From the NCBI RefSeq assembly GCF_034702125.1, contig NC_085872.1, positions 31,695,376 through 31,759,375 on the forward strand: DNA of 64,000 nt, in the 5' to 3' direction. Numbering within the stretch: the stretch's first letter is position 1; the number at the start of each line of letters is the position of its first letter. Made by a program: the position numbers and the translations under genes. Below are positions 12,920 to 27,604 of the stretch, in pieces. Source of the DNA: Engraulis encrasicolus (Eukaryota > Chordata > Actinopteri > Clupeiformes > Engraulidae). The notes under the pieces are model-generated. The model did no database searches, was not told the origin of the DNA, and worked only from the letters and a program-made list of their open reading frames with translations.

Positions 12920-14002
12920 CAATTATTACTAGGGTGTGCATGGTGCGCCACTGGTGTAGATAACTTCTATCAGGTTCACACTTACTGGCCTGGGGATGGA
13001 ACATTCTGGGTAGAGTCATGAAGGCTGATGAGGTGCCAAGGGATTAGCTAAAGGCAGACAGACAGAGGTAAGAAGGGTAAAATGTGCAGAGCCAATCCAG
13101 TCTCTCAGCCCAGTAGACACATGACCCTCAGATCCGTCTGTCCTCCAGCAGGAGTTTGCTCATAAGGAGTTATTAATGACCTGATTAATTATAGATCTAC
13201 TGCCTAATTATGGTATTGGCATAGGTAATGAGATGCCACTCTTCCTATTCTCCTCTCCACACAAATTAGCACATTCCTACACAAAACCACGAATGAACAC
13301 ACAAGAGCCTCCGCAGATGACCTAGTGTGGAGAATTCCCTGGCTAGCCTTACATACCTCTACCATACCCCAAAAAGGCCAAAAGGAATGACTAATATGGA
13401 TTCAAAATGCCCTAGGGGCATGGCAAATAAGTTCAACTAATTGGAGTTGGAGTTGGAGAGACGTTCAGGAAAATGGTAGCCATGCTTTCATGGACACATG
13501 GAAACACAGCCTGTTTGGCAGAGGTAGTGATGTACATCAACACCTACCCTGAGTGTGTCATAAATATTTCCCTTTAGCTATAAGGTGCAGGGGCGACATG
13601 GCCTTAGTGTCACATGACATACCATCAGAGTCAGACAGATGCATAGAACTGTGACATCATATTTTCACAGCTGGCTTCTGACCAATAGCAGCACCAGAAC
13701 TCACTTAAATCAGATGAGGTCATAGAGTGGGGATTAGGGTTGAGGCAGCAGCCTTTTACTCACTGTGAAAAAGAAAACAAATACGTGAAACATGGACAAT
13801 GACGAACACGCCAAAGGGGTAGGCCTATAAAATCTCTGGTATTTCTAATAGCAGTACTCCTTCCAGGTTGGGATGAACTCCTAAACTATTATAACCTAGT
13901 TAGTACATCAGGCTTTTGCAAGGTTTGGGTCAGATTGTAAAGATAGAGTAGATAGGATATGCCATGTTTTGCGCATAGACCTATATATATATATATAACA
14001 TT
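12920..14002. other. No gene; one AT-rich homeobox-site-like cluster
   Basis: No coding or repeat structure recognised. At about 13160-13235 several TAATTA/ATTAAT motifs cluster in otherwise complex sequence, which could be a conserved non-coding element. A short (TA)n lies at 13983-13997. Confidence 0.3.
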
Positions 14003-14153
14003 AGGGGCATTTTGCCTTTATTTCGACAGGAAAGTATGAGAGGCAACAGGAAACGAGTGGGAGAGAGAGACGGCGGAGGATCGGCAAATGCCCCGGGCCG
14101 CGTTCGAGCCCGGGTCACCGGCATAGTAACCCAGTGCCCCACCGTTAGGCCAT
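14003..14153 (-). mobile_element. tRNA-derived SINE
   Basis: Read on the minus strand, it opens with a box A-like ggcctaacggtggggcac. A box B-like segment follows (gggctcgaacgcgg), then a pyrimidine-rich body with ctctctctcccactcg, ending in aataaaggcaaaatgcccc. Related copies are at 46050, 47287, 54323, 55921 and 57774. Such SINEs are transcribed by RNA polymerase III and mobilised by a LINE partner. Confidence 0.8.
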
Positions 14154-14519
14154 GTGTTTTTTAAACCAGTACAATGACGTGTATGTGGTGAGTGTGAGGT
14201 AATGCACATGACTGAACAACTGAAAAACGGTTCTCTCATGTCTGAGTCATCAGTTGATTTGCGTATGCTTCTTCTTAATCTAAAGAATTGGCTTCTTGGA
14301 ATACCTTCCTTTAGTGGAGTTGGGTGAAAACTGCTGGCCAAAAGGAGATGTTTTATCCGTCTCTTTCCAGTAGAGAGTGATGGTGTATTTAATAAACCTA
14401 TTTTAATTATTTTTTTTTCTTCAAATGCTACTATTACTATGTCAGAACGCTATAAAGGACTTTAGAAAAAGCACAACAAAATACCTCCTCTTAATGTATG
14501 TTCTCTACAAGTCTTCTGT

Positions 14520-14735
14520 TGTCCAGTCTTGCACTTTAAATGTCTGTATGAGCAATGTCTATGTCCATACTGTCTTAAGTCCATGTATGAGTACTGTCTA
14601 TGTCTATACTGTCTATGTCCTTACCTAGATTAGTCTATGTCTGCATGGGAGAGCAAGAAACGCAATTTCAAATTCTTTGTATGACCAGTGCATGTAAAGA
14701 AATTGACAATAAAACTTGACTTGACTTGACTTAAG
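14520..14735 (+). mobile_element. Probable LINE 3' tail ending in (TTGAC)n
   Basis: Internal near-repeats of ctgtctatgtc lead to aaagaaattgacaataaaa followed by three ctTGACttgac-type pentamers. A polyadenylation-like signal followed by a short tandem repeat is typical of L2/CR1-type LINE tails in fish. No coding sequence remains. Confidence 0.55.
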
Positions 14736-14749
14736 CATTCAGTTCCATT

Positions 14750-14791
14750 CCATTTGGCAGATGCTTTTATTCAAAGCGACTTACAAATATT
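14750..14791 (-). mobile_element. Fragment of a shared SINE/LINE tail motif
   Basis: On the minus strand it reads ttgtaagtcgctttgaataa then aagcatctgccaaatgg, close to the remembered fish tail motif aagtcgctttggataaaagc. Only about 40 bp is present. Confidence 0.5.
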
Positions 14792-14799
14792 TCCACGTT

Positions 14800-15267
14800 T
14801 TTGACTTCACATGACACCACGTGACCGTTCTAAACCAATCGCGCCGTAGATGATTTGGACAGCAGTCTGCCTTCCTTTCGTTTCACAAATTGTACAAAGA
14901 TAATGGTATTTGCCAAAAATATCTCTCTAATGTGAGCCAGATGGATTCTTAACAGTGATTAATTTACATCTTCCATAACAATGATGCAAGTGGGTTACAG
15001 AGGCAGACATACAGTAGACATATAGGCCCAAATAGAAATAATTCCAAAATCAATAATAATGATAATTCATGTATTTTCTAAGTGGTCCAAATGTTAGATT
15101 GTGCTTCATTTATTGCATGGAAAACGGTGATGCAAGTTACCCTTCATATTGTCATTTTGACAAATGGAAACAATTCAAATTTTCAGTGATAACCATTCAA
15201 GCATTTCGAAAGTGGGCTCAATGGATTCCTAACATTGCTTTATTTATAACACAAAAACAATAATGCA
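14800..15267. other. No recognisable feature
   Basis: AT-rich. Two stretches (about 14925-14997 and 15207-15275) share loosely similar wording around atggattcytaac, too weak to call a repeat. Confidence 0.3.
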
Positions 15268-15368
15268 GTCATGGGTAAGCGGTTAGAGCGTTGTAGCCCA
15301 AGGAGTGCTGTGGAGTGCTGTGTCACAATGACAGTGGGAGTTGGAGTTTCCCAATTGGGCTTTTTTAA
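15268..15368 (+). mobile_element. Internally deleted tRNA-derived SINE
   Basis: A head with box A-like gtcatgggtaagcggttaga is joined directly to a tail reading gtgctgtggagtgctgtgtc then acaatgacagtgggagttgg. From memory, these are the two ends of a common teleost SINE of roughly 350 bp, so the middle, including box B, appears to be missing. Confidence 0.55.
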
Positions 15369-15589
15369 AAGGCGGAACATCCTTTTTTAATCAATAAATG
15401 GAAGCAGTTATATTTATCAATATAATGAACATTCATGTTGTAATGTATTCATTACTACATACACAACACATACAAACAATCATAAGTATGCCAATTGACT
15501 TAGATAAATGCATGGTTATGCCTAAACACAGGGCATCTGTCTACAGCAATTGGTGGCAAGGAGGATGGAGGCAAGGCACACAATGTATT

Positions 15590-16062
15590 GAAAGGCAGCC
15601 ATGAGCCCCCACGTGTGCACACGCTGCTTGGAGGCAGCACTCCTGCCGCTGCACGAACAGGGTGTGCGAGTCCTGGCCTACTTGGATGATCTGTTGACCT
15701 GCGCAGACTCTGCCCTCCAAGCCAAAGCACACACGGATCTTTTGGTATCCCGCCTACACGGTTTGGGGTTCACCATCATTGGCAGTAGAACTCTCTCCTG
15801 CCAGCAGAAAATGTTGTGTTCATCAGCATGACCCTCGGCTCGGTTGCGTACAGGGCCTATCTGTCCCCAACGCGTGTGAAGGCCTCTCAGCCCTGTTTAT
15901 CACGGTTCCGCTGTTTGCGGCAGCTACCGTTCCGCACAAATTCTTGTCCCTCCTAGGGCTCATGGCCTCTGGTGTCCATGTAGTTCCTCTTGGCCATCTA
16001 GAGATTTATAGTGATTTGTTAGCGCTCTGCGCTTACGTCCAGTTCGCCATAGGTCCCGTCTG
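15590..16062 (+). mobile_element. DIRS-like reverse transcriptase fragment, frameshifted
   Basis: The first part, a frame from about 15598 to 15831, contains LEAALLPLHEQGVRVLAYLD followed by D at the catalytic YLDD box, then a QAKAHTDLL segment. A second part in another frame (from about 15830) contains LLGLMASGVHVVPLGHLEI. The order and spacing match the reverse transcriptase/RNase H region of DIRS-type elements as remembered (EAAL.PL..QG.R.L.YLDD..., then LLGLMA...VPLG). A frameshift near 15830 and loss of most of the pol frame make it a dead fragment. Its relation to the DIRS end at 731-1010 is not established. Confidence 0.75.
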
Positions 16063-16226
16063 GTGACGGTGTCCAGCAGCTGCCTGGCCTCCATAGCACC
16101 ATGGAGGGGACAGGATATTTTCGGCAGAGGATCCCCGTTGGGGACAGTCTCCTCTTGACGGAGTAGATACTCCATCTTGTTAACATAGAATTGTCTTCCT
16201 GTTATGAAAGATTTGAACGAGTCTAA

Positions 16227-16756
16227 AGCTGGGCTTACACTGTGCGACTTTTGCCCCGATTTTGCCCCGATTTGGCACTCACAAGACTTTTTGGGAGTCG
16301 GGCCGATTTCTTGCTCAATCGCAGGTCTATCGTGAGTCTCACATCGTGTAGTGTACATGGGGTAACGACAAGCGATTTCACCTCACGATCGTGCAATCGT
16401 AGGGTCACCAGAATATCAAAACGGTTTGAAATCCTGGTTGTGCCTCGTGAATAAATCGCACAGTTAAAGCTGTGCTACAACCCGACACATGCACAAATGA
16501 ATAGGGCCGTGCAATACGCTCTTGATCTCGTCCTCATCTCCATCTCAGGTGCGCATGTTCCCTCCTCTGCAGCCCCGGGAAACACGCATGTCGTGTCGCA
16601 CAGTTGGACTATTCTGTTCGCATCCGACCGTTGGCTCGTATAGTGTGAGGAAGTGAGTCGTGAGATATGAACTTTTAAATCGCGACATTTCCTCGTGCGG
16701 TGTACGCATTAGCTTAATACCCACGACTGAAAAAATCGCACAGTGTATGCCCGGCT
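16227..16756. mobile_element. PIF/Harbinger-like MITE, 530 bp, TAA target duplication
   Basis: The left end agctgggcttacactgtgcg and the inverted right end agccgggcatacactgtgcg agree at 18 of 20 positions. Flanking TAA occurs at 16224-16226 and 16757-16759, fitting the T(A/T)A duplication of PIF/Harbinger. The body is CpG-bearing and contains further internal inverted copies of tcgcacagt (near 16456 and 16735). No transposase is visible, so it is non-autonomous. Confidence 0.75.
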
Positions 16757-16759
16757 TAA

Positions 16760-17849
16760 GACATCTACGATCTGGGGCGGTATTGTTATATCGTTTTACC
16801 TTCTCGAACAAAACTTACACATAGCTACTTCAAGTTACTACTTGTATAGAGGAACAATGCCATATTTCTTATAACAAATGCATTCTTGATTGTATTGCTC
16901 ATCATCAGTAATCTACACTCACTGCCCCATTTAGGGATGTTTGGCTTCTGGTGATGACTCTTCCTCTCCAACTCCCTGTCTGAGAGAACAGGTGCATGTG
17001 TGGCTAGCCTGAACGAGCTCATTACCTATTGATTTATGCAGGGGCCTACTCCAGGTGGTGTGGGATAGACTGCTGATGAGAGAACGATGGCGGGAAGAGA
17101 CAGGGTCCCAAATGAGCCCAGCTTTATACAGATACGAGCTTGAGAGAGGAGGAGAGGACACAGTAAAAGTGAATGTTCAGATGATATTACAGGTACATTG
17201 GGATGATTCACTGCAGACCAGTCACTACCAAGTTATTGTGTTGGAAGGAAACCATGGCAGGCTTTTTTATTATTATTATGTCTACTTTTAATTGGGCCAC
17301 CTCCTCTTGCTCTTGTTCAGTGCCTGGGTCTGATAAAGGGCCAAATACGTAGGCCTACGGTTGGATTACCGGTCTGCTGACAGCCATTGCGACTTGAAGT
17401 GCTAGTTCTAACAGCTACTTCTTGTTTGCTGCGCTGTGTGCCAGATGGGGCGTGGCTAGCACCTGCTTACAGGGCCGAAGCATCAAGCAATGTAAAAGTG
17501 ACTGGCGCTGACAAGAAAGAAAGCTGGTGAAACTTCAGTGTTTGGATGATTTTGTACGAATAACTTCATGGACATGTTATGTATAACCCACAGACCAATT
17601 CCACCTGCTGTATGACGGGATTTAATATGTCTTCTTTAAATAATTACATTAAAGACTATTGCATATCAACTCAGTCTGCTGCATTTCAGTTCAGTAAGTA
17701 ACTGGTCTTGTTTGGATTTTGATTCATTTTGATGATTAAATGTAGGCCTATGTTTCACAGCCATGATTGCTTTTACTGTGGTAGGCCAAACATATAGGCC
17801 TACACATCACTTTACTAGATAGCTGTGAAGATATAGTAGTTACCTTATA
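16760..17849. other. No recognisable feature
   Basis: Short unremarkable frames on both strands. No structure recognised. Confidence 0.35.
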
Positions 17850-18178
17850 GTAGTTATGTTTTCGGTTGTGTTGGTTTGTCTGTTTCTTTGTCAGCAGGAT
17901 TTGTTGGAAATTACCAAAGAAACAAGTGATTAAATTTTGGTTGTGATCTGGATCATCAACCGGAAATAGGATTTTAGATAGAAATAGAGTAGAGATAGAA
18001 ATCTAGACGCCACTAGTGACCGCAAAGTGAAATGTGGGACAGGGGGGATTCTGACATTCCAGTTTCTAACTCTAGAAGGCAGAAAGACTTAAAATAAAAA
18101 ATAGGGTGTAACATAGTCAAATGTTCTATCAAACAGCTTCTTTGGTGGGGGTCTGCACTCTATGAGTGCATTTCTAGT
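17850..18178 (+). mobile_element. Dispersed repeat ('CCGCCAAGGAGG' family), copy 1, 5'-degenerate
   Basis: It shares blocks with 26994-27405 in order: gttatgttttc, ttggtttgtctg, gtcagcaggat, ttggaaattaccaaag, atctagacgc, gaaggcagaaagacttaaaa, acagcttc and cactctatgagtgcatttct. The leading ctccgccaagg end is not recognisable here. Confidence 0.75.
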
Positions 18179-19134
18179 TGTTAAAAAGTTTAGTAGTAAT
18201 TCAATATCTTAAACTTTTGTGCTTGCCCTACTGTGACAGGATAACTGATGACACAAAGATACATCTCTCTCAGTGTCTCTCTGTGTCATTATTTTTGGGC
18301 CAAACAAACAAACCATGAGATTAGTGGACTTTGAGCACCCTTTACCTCAACCACCCCAAACCCGAAACCCTCCTGCTCAAATCATATGCATCAGCTCGCA
18401 CAGGAAGTTGGTTAGGCCCTTTGGCACACAGTGGCTCTGAATGATCACCCGTCACCATATGGGGTCTACTCCTCAGGCGTTGTCTCCAATTTCCTCAGCC
18501 CAAAATATTTTCTAATATGAGCCACAAAGCTATCAGCACAAGCAAAACACATACCCATTCCTCCCCTGGGGCAGACCACACCACCATCCAAAGATAAAGA
18601 TGCCGATGATCTATCTTAGTGCATGCTGAGTGCTCCAATCAAGAGCTTTTTGAACCAAATGGGGACTGGAAGGGTTCCTATGAGGGGAGAGCAGATCAGT
18701 AAAGGTAACGCATTTTAAGACCTAATGTCTGTTTACATTTTCCCCATATTGATTTTGCGCTATCATTCTAAAATGGATGAGTCTATACCTTGATGAAGAA
18801 TGAAAACATGTATCCAGAAATAAGGCCTCTGTGATTGCAACTGACTGTCAGGTATGAAACATAATGAATGAATGCCCCCACTTCAGAGATAATGACAAGG
18901 TGGAGAATATGATTGCAACCATATTTGAAAAAAATAATTGAATTCAAATTGTAGAATTCAGTTTTAAACATTGTACCATCATATCATAACAAAAACAACC
19001 CAACAAAAAAAAACTTGCACCCATTGTGCCATACTAGGCCTAGTTATTTTCACACAATCCACCTCTGGATTGCTTTTATTAATTGTGTATTTGCTTATGT
19101 ATTTCCCCTTATATAAGACGCTGTTTAGAGGAGC
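18179..19134. other. No recognisable feature
   Basis: Non-coding sequence, no structure recognised. Confidence 0.35.
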
Positions 19135-20050
<916 letters not shown>

Positions 20051-21953
20051 AAATGATGTTGAGACAGCAGATAAGTGGAAGGGTCAGCAGCTGTTCCGTT
20101 GGAGAAGGCACAGTTTTTGTGGATCACTCAAATAAGGCCAGCATGAAACTTCAATACTACTAGAAAAGCTCCTTGGTGTGTGACATTTCCACCAGAGAAG
20201 AAAAGATTAATCATCCCCAAAGGGCCACAGGTGGATTAGGATTGACTCATTCTGGCACTGTTGAAGGCACACACAGGAGGTCACCATAAAGATGTGGCAG
20301 AGGAGACTAGCCCATGCTATTACGGTGACTAACATCTTGTATTGGATGCCATTTTATCGTGTGTGAGCAAATTCGAAATGCTCAAGTGGGTAATGAAATG
20401 GCAAATAACAGTCCTTGGAGCCTAGATTCAAGCTGACGCCCTCAGAGAGTCACATCTCAGAATGTCATATGAAGGTTGATGCTGTTTCTGATGTGTTTAT
20501 TTAAATGCCATGGGTGTCCACATGCCATGAGGTCAGGGATCAAGTGAGGGCTACTCTTCTATACATGAATGTAAAGTACTTGACCTCTCCCCAGTTAATG
20601 CCTACCATCGCAGACTGTTAAGCTCAGCAGGAGGTGTTCATGCTCCATAGAGCCTCCAGTTAATGATGTGCAGTGCCTGATCGTGCATTCCATCTGCAGT
20701 CAGACTCGGTCAGAGCTCATTTTCTGAGTGATTTTGTGCTTTCAAAAGCAGGAAGTGAGTGACACCATGCATACTAAAGTTCACTTTCAAGATAACAGTG
20801 GTGTTTGAGCAAGCTGTGTGAATGCTACATTTTTTTCATGTTTATTCTGATGGGTAACACTTGAAATTCATGTAGACGTTGATGCTTAACCCATCAGTAA
20901 TCACTAAGGACTCACTACATTACTTACGTCATTATTCATAAACCATTATTGTAAAATGTTACCATCCTCATGTTTGGTCTAGTCACAAAATATGGTGCTG
21001 TGTGTTCATAAATTTGTAACGTGTATGCATTTGATTATTTATTTACCTGCGTTATGAAGATATCACCATTCATACATCACTTGAGTTAAGCTTTGAAGTT
21101 TGTGGTGACCACCTGAAATACAATGGAAGTATTTCATCCCTTGCTACACATCATACAAGGAACCAGTTGTGCAAGGGGGGTCCAGACCGTGCAACATCAC
21201 ACTTCCTTATGAGTAGCCAAACAACACTAACAACGCATGCATGCCCCTTGAGAATTCAGACTGTGGCGTTACTGCTTGCAAATTACATTAACACGAGTTC
21301 TGCAGTCTAGTTACAAAGAGGTGACAGGTGGCCATGTTGTGCTTAAGGTACTTTCCCAAAATGTTAATGTCCAAGGAGTATTTGTACCAAGTAATGTCTA
21401 AGGAGTACTATATCTATGCCAATTATGGTGCTTGTAGCACAAACTGAAGTATCGGGTCACTAACCCCGCAGGGGAGTGCCATCAATTTGCAGCCCAGTGG
21501 TTTGTTGGCAGTGATATGTCTGCATTTACAAACAGGTTTATTTGAGTGTGAACAGAGAACATATCTAAATATAGATATAAATATATATCTAAAGCTTGAC
21601 TCATTTCCTTCTTTTCATTTCCTTTGCAAAATTTGGAAATAAACAGGGCAATCACTTCATTTGGTTGGTCTTCCCTTCATCTCATTTTTTCAACCCAAGA
21701 AGAAATGAGCCTTGTTTCTTTTCCAGCCTACTGCACTCTCCCTATCCAAAAGCACTCCCCGTGTAATTATAGGCCACACTGGTATAGCTCAGGACCAATA
21801 CAATCATTTCCAAACCATGATAACGTCAGAGCCTTTGAAGACGGCCTCAGTGTCAGTAGGTCAGAGAAGGAAAATCGGCCCACACCACCACCACTCTGAT
21901 GGTGACTGACCTCATGTCAGTGCACCTAAATCAAGCGTCAGTTCTTCCAGGCA
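20051..21953. other. No gene; one weak hAT-like short element
   Basis: Mostly featureless. At 20855-20966 the ends ggtaacacttgaaattca and aaaatgttacc form an inverted ggtaaca motif resembling the nested element at 23509. Flanking 8-mers do not match, so this is only suggestive. Confidence 0.3.
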
Positions 21954-22300
21954 GGGCCGCTGACAGCTTTTGCTGGGCCCAGGGCGAAGTCATCTGAAAA
22001 GTTTGTTTGCTCGGAATCCCTCCCATAAAATGGAAGTTTTGGGGACACCCCAAAATATGAAACAGAAATTGCAGCACCTTGCATCAAAGTGTTTATTTTT
22101 TTGTGCACAGACGCGTTTTGGTGTGTGCCTTACACAGTGTGCAACGAATCCTAGCACACTGAGCAAGGAACACGCCGAAACGCGTTTGTGCACAAAAAAA
22201 TACAAAACACTTTGATGCAAGGTGCGCCCCTTTCTGTTAAATTTGAGGTATTTCATTTGGGCCAGCACCCTCAAAATTAATTGAGAAACCCAGAGTGAAG
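21954..22300 (+). mobile_element. 'GGGCCGCTGACAGCTTT' dispersed repeat interrupted by a foldback
   Basis: It begins gggccgctgacagcttttgc, then gggcccagggcgaagtcatc, matching the family at 8033, 8304 and 32012. After about 120 bp it contains a foldback at 22074-22226, whose arms share gcaccttgcatcaaagtgtt and a gacgcgttt core. Confidence 0.65.
22074..22226. mobile_element. Foldback element, about 150 bp
   Basis: The left arm runs gcaccttgcatcaaagtgtt through ttttttgtgcacagacgcg. The right arm is its reverse complement with a few changes. A near-palindromic centre carries acgcgtttygg on both arms. No target duplication was identified. Confidence 0.75.
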
Positions 22301-22324
22301 CCTGCTACCTGCCATAATTAACAC

Positions 22325-22514
22325 CAGTGGTGTAGTCTACGTAGAACGCGGGTATACAGAGTATACCCACTTCTAAATTTCAGGGATTTCAGTATACCCA
22401 CTTAAAATTGATTGGTCGATTATTTTGAATAGTACAAATATATACAGTATACCCACTTCACAAAATGCTCAAATATACAGTATACCCACCATAAAAAAGT
22501 AGACTACACCACTG
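22325..22514. mobile_element. hAT-like MITE, 190 bp, perfect 8-bp target duplication
   Basis: The termini are cagtggtgtagtctac and its exact inverse, flanked by attaacac at 22317-22324 and 22515-22522. The interior holds four copies of a tatacccac motif. An 8-bp duplication plus CAGTGG ends supports hAT. There is no coding capacity. Confidence 0.9.
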
Positions 22515-22648
22515 ATTAACACCCCAAAATATGTAATGTGAAATTATTCGTGTTTTATTTCAAATAAACCAAAACAAGTAAGCCTAATGTATGCCATCCT
22601 CTATTCACTGGCTGGCATGCATTCAATGTTACCTTTTGTCTCTCAATG

Positions 22649-22965
<317 letters not shown>

Positions 22966-23314
22966 TTGTTGATAATAAAGCTCGAAGTGGCAGTCATACA
23001 CTTTGGAAGGATTAGGTGAATGTTAATGAACTGATCTTTCCGGCTGGGATAGATTTGGAGGGACTGCATGTCTGTTTTCTTGGTTGTGTACTTTAGACCT
23101 TTTAAATAAGCTCATCTAAGCTCATCTAATGATTGTGTGTCGTCATCCACACAGAGGGCTGTATCAACATTTGTCGCAATATAACACAGCTGTTATGAAG
23201 ATGTATTTAAAAATATGGAGCAGGAAAAATAAGTGAATCATGGCTGCTCGCATGGACTAACTCATCAACATTGATTCTGTAATTTTAAAGGTATTTTTTA
23301 AACAGGCCAGTAGT

Positions 23315-24115
<801 letters not shown>

Positions 24116-24295
24116 AGTAGCAGCTCATTAAAAATGTCAGGCACGTGTTTCCCCAATCACGTGCAAGGATTTAAAAAATAAAACCATGCCTTTGGAAACC
24201 TACGCCTGTTGTGTATAGGCCCAGCAAGGCAGAACCCATTCATCTGGCCACAGTCAGGTGATGTGCTTCCCACCTCTTTGCCCAAGTGCACTATC

Positions 24296-24312
24296 ACGCA
24301 CGCACGCACTCA

Positions 24313-24363
<51 letters not shown>

Positions 24364-24395
24364 GCACACACACACACACACACACACACGTGCGT
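24296..24395. repeat. (CACG)n followed by (CA)n
   Basis: About 16 ACGC units, then (CA)n, a CG-rich patch (acgtgcgtgcatgc) and a short CA tail to about 24420. Confidence 0.95.
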
Positions 24396-24552
24396 GCATG
24401 CTCAAAGACACACACACACAAACTGTCCCTAAATTTAGCCCAATACAGGTCTATTTTGGTGAATCCCAAAGGAGCATTCATGCCTGAGCTTCTCTTGCCA
24501 CAGTCTTTGACCCGTACTGTGCTGTTTGTGGGAGTCAGATCATACCATCTCA

Positions 24553-24744
24553 GGACTGGTCTGGGGGAGAAATAGGACCCGGGCACTTTTGGCTTAAAGG
24601 GGCCCCTCATAATGAGCAGAGCTGACTGACCGGTGGGCCCAGCACCCTCATGGGCCCCTATTTTCAGAAATATAAATAGGGGCACATGAGGGTGCGGGGC
24701 CCACTGGGAAATGCCTGATATGCCATATGGCCAGTCCAGCCCTG
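24553..24744. mobile_element. 'GGCTGGACTGG' inverted-repeat element, copy 1
   Basis: It begins aggactggtctggggg and ends ggccagtccagccctg, inverted relatives of each other. It shares gacccgggcactt and gggaaatgcctgatatgcca wording with the copy at 41791-42036. A second foldback (24632-24705) lies inside: gtgggcccagcaccctcatg against atgagggtgcggggcccac. Confidence 0.7.
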
Positions 24745-24749
24745 TATCG

Positions 24750-25220
24750 ACTTCATCACTATGGCAGCCGCAAGCGGGTGCGTCTCTGCATCACTGAGAA
24801 CAGGGGATATGGAAAGAGGAGGGAATAGGGGCCTGCCAAGTGGCCTGGAGAGGGCAGGCAGCACTCCCACACACTTGGGACAGTGATGCATTGAGCAGGA
24901 CACAGTTCCATCCCTCATTTTGGGACAACCCTAGCCTTCTGGGAAACGTGTCCTTTTATTCACCTAGCTATCTCTCAATTTGAATGGTCTATGCATCTCT
25001 ATAATCTGGCATAGAGGACGCATATTTCTTTTTTTTACTGTATATTTCCCTCATATTGCTCCATATTTCTCAGCCAACATACCTCATGCTGCTCTCAACC
25101 CTATGTACCGTTTTCATCTAGTCCTTTGCATCCCCTTACACGTGCATAATGTTAGCCAGTTTTCCATTCTTTGTTTTTTGCTCTTGGGCCTGTCAGCATA
25201 GAACACCATGGGGCAGTTTG
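24750..25220. other. No recognisable feature
   Basis: Complex non-coding sequence without repeat structure that I can see. Confidence 0.35.
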
Positions 25221-25236
25221 TGTGTGTGTGTGTGTG

Positions 25237-26285
25237 TGAGTAGAGTAGAGTAGAGTAGAGTAGAGTAGAGTAGAGTAGAGTAGAGTAGAGTAGAGTAGAG
25301 TACTTTTATTAATCCCGAAGGAAATTAAGGTGTCTGTCAGCTTACATAAATACACAAATACAAAACATACACAAAGACATTATAATAACAAGACAATAAT
25401 AAGACATAAAGTTGAACATTAAAGTAAAAGTATATCTTGTTCTCTCTCTCTCTCTCTATCTCAGCCCTGCAAAAGCAGAGTAGTTCACAGCAGCTATTCC
25501 AGGGGGTGAGGTAGCTGAGGTTGTGTGTAATGGGTTATTGTTCTGTATTGGGCAACCCTTAAAGTGTCCAAGGTAGTGCAGGCGCTTAGTCTACGGGGTG
25601 GCGGGTGGGGTGAAATGTAGCTGTTCAGTAGAGAAAAAGAATCCGGAGGGAGGGTTGGGGGGTAAGGTGGTGACTGCAGATTGAGTGTGGGGGGCTGGTT
25701 TATGCAGTCCAGTCGCCAATGACAATCTCTTTCATTGTCTCTTTCTGTGTGGTGTTGAAGAGTTGGATGGCCCTGGGAACTAAAGACTTCCGTAGTCTGT
25801 CTGTCCGGCAGGGGAAGGCCCGGAGTCTGTAGCTGAACAGGCTCCTCTGGTTGGCCAGAAACGGGTGCAGGGGGTGTCTGTCATTTTCAAGTATTGAGTC
25901 CAATCTGCTAAGTGTCCTTTTTTGGCTGTAGTAGTGAGATCCTCCAGTTCCATGCCCACCACAGACCTAGCTTTCCTCACCAACCTGTCAAGGCGTCCAG
26001 CATCCCTCTTCCTAATACTACCTCCCCAACAGGCATTAGCATAGGTTAGGACACTTGCCATGACAGACTGGTAAAACATCAGCAGGAGCCTGTTGCAGAC
26101 ATTGAAGGATCTAAGCTAAGGAAGTAGAGCCTGCTCTGCCCTTTCTTGTGGAGAGCATCTGAATTAGCAGCCCAGTCCAGTTTGTTGTCCAGGTGTACTC
26201 CAAGGTACTTGTAGGTGTTGACTGTCTCCACTGTCTCTCCCTCGATAGAGACAGGCACCAGTGGTGGGGTGGTCCTCCTGAAGTC
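25237..26285 (-). mobile_element. 5'-truncated CR1/L2-type LINE with a (TACTC)n tail
   Basis: On the minus strand, from about 26285 downward, the translation carries VDFRR, then VNTYKYLGVHLDNKLDW and KKGQSRLYFLS. In a second frame come YQSVMASVLTYANACWGG and RLDRLVRKARSVVG. These are the thumb and C-terminal blocks of non-LTR reverse transcriptases (YKYLG, KKGQ..LYFL). Frameshifts separate the blocks, so it is dead. The 3' end reads ttccttcgggattaataaaa followed by TACTC pentamers (25237-25300 region), the usual terminal repeat. A (CA)n tract abuts the 5' break. Confidence 0.85.
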
Positions 26286-26290
26286 AACCA

Positions 26291-26993
<703 letters not shown>

Positions 26994-27405
26994 TCTCCGC
27001 CAAGGAGGTTATGTTTTCCGTCACGTTGGTTTGTCTGTCTGTCTGTTTGTCTGTCTGTTTTTTGTCAGCAGGATCACTCAAAAACTTGTGAACGGATTTG
27101 GCTGAAACTTTGTGGAGTTTGTTGGAAATTACCAAAGGAACAAGTAATACACTTTTGGGGGTGATCCGGATCACAAACTGGAACCAGGATTTAAAAAAAG
27201 ATTCTTCACCATTGCTAGCCTACAAAATCTAGACGCCCCTAGTGACCGCAAATTGAATTGCGGGAAAGGGCAAATGTTGACATTCAATTTTCTAACTTCA
27301 CAAAAAGAAGGCAGAAAGACTTAAAATAAAAATTGGGTTTAACATAGGCAAATGTTGTAACAAACAGCTTCCTTGGAGGTTTGCACTCTCTGAGTCCATT
27401 TCTAG
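26994..27405 (+). mobile_element. 'CCGCCAAGGAGG' dispersed repeat, copy 2
   Basis: It starts atctccgccaaggaggttat, includes a (GTCT)n run at 27031-27060, and ends cttccttggaggtttgcact, then ctgagtccatttctag. The terminal ccaaggagg and ccttggagg blocks form a short inverted pair. I remember this family as widespread in marine animals but cannot name it confidently. Confidence 0.75.
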
Positions 27406-27498
27406 TTTGCAACTGTATCAGACGTACTGTAAATGGCACTGACGGATTTTCCAAAAGGACAATAAATATTCTATCTAAGAAAGAGAGACTTTCAGGCA

Positions 27499-27603
<105 letters not shown>

Positions 27604-27604
27604 C

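Noticed and set aside
20855..20966. Additional hAT insertion
   Set aside because: The ends share only ggtaaca and the flanking 8-mers differ, so I kept it as a weak mention rather than a separate element.
25237..26285. Intact LINE open reading frame
   Set aside because: The reverse transcriptase blocks lie in different frames, the fingers/palm and endonuclease are absent, and a (CA)n tract cuts the 5' side.
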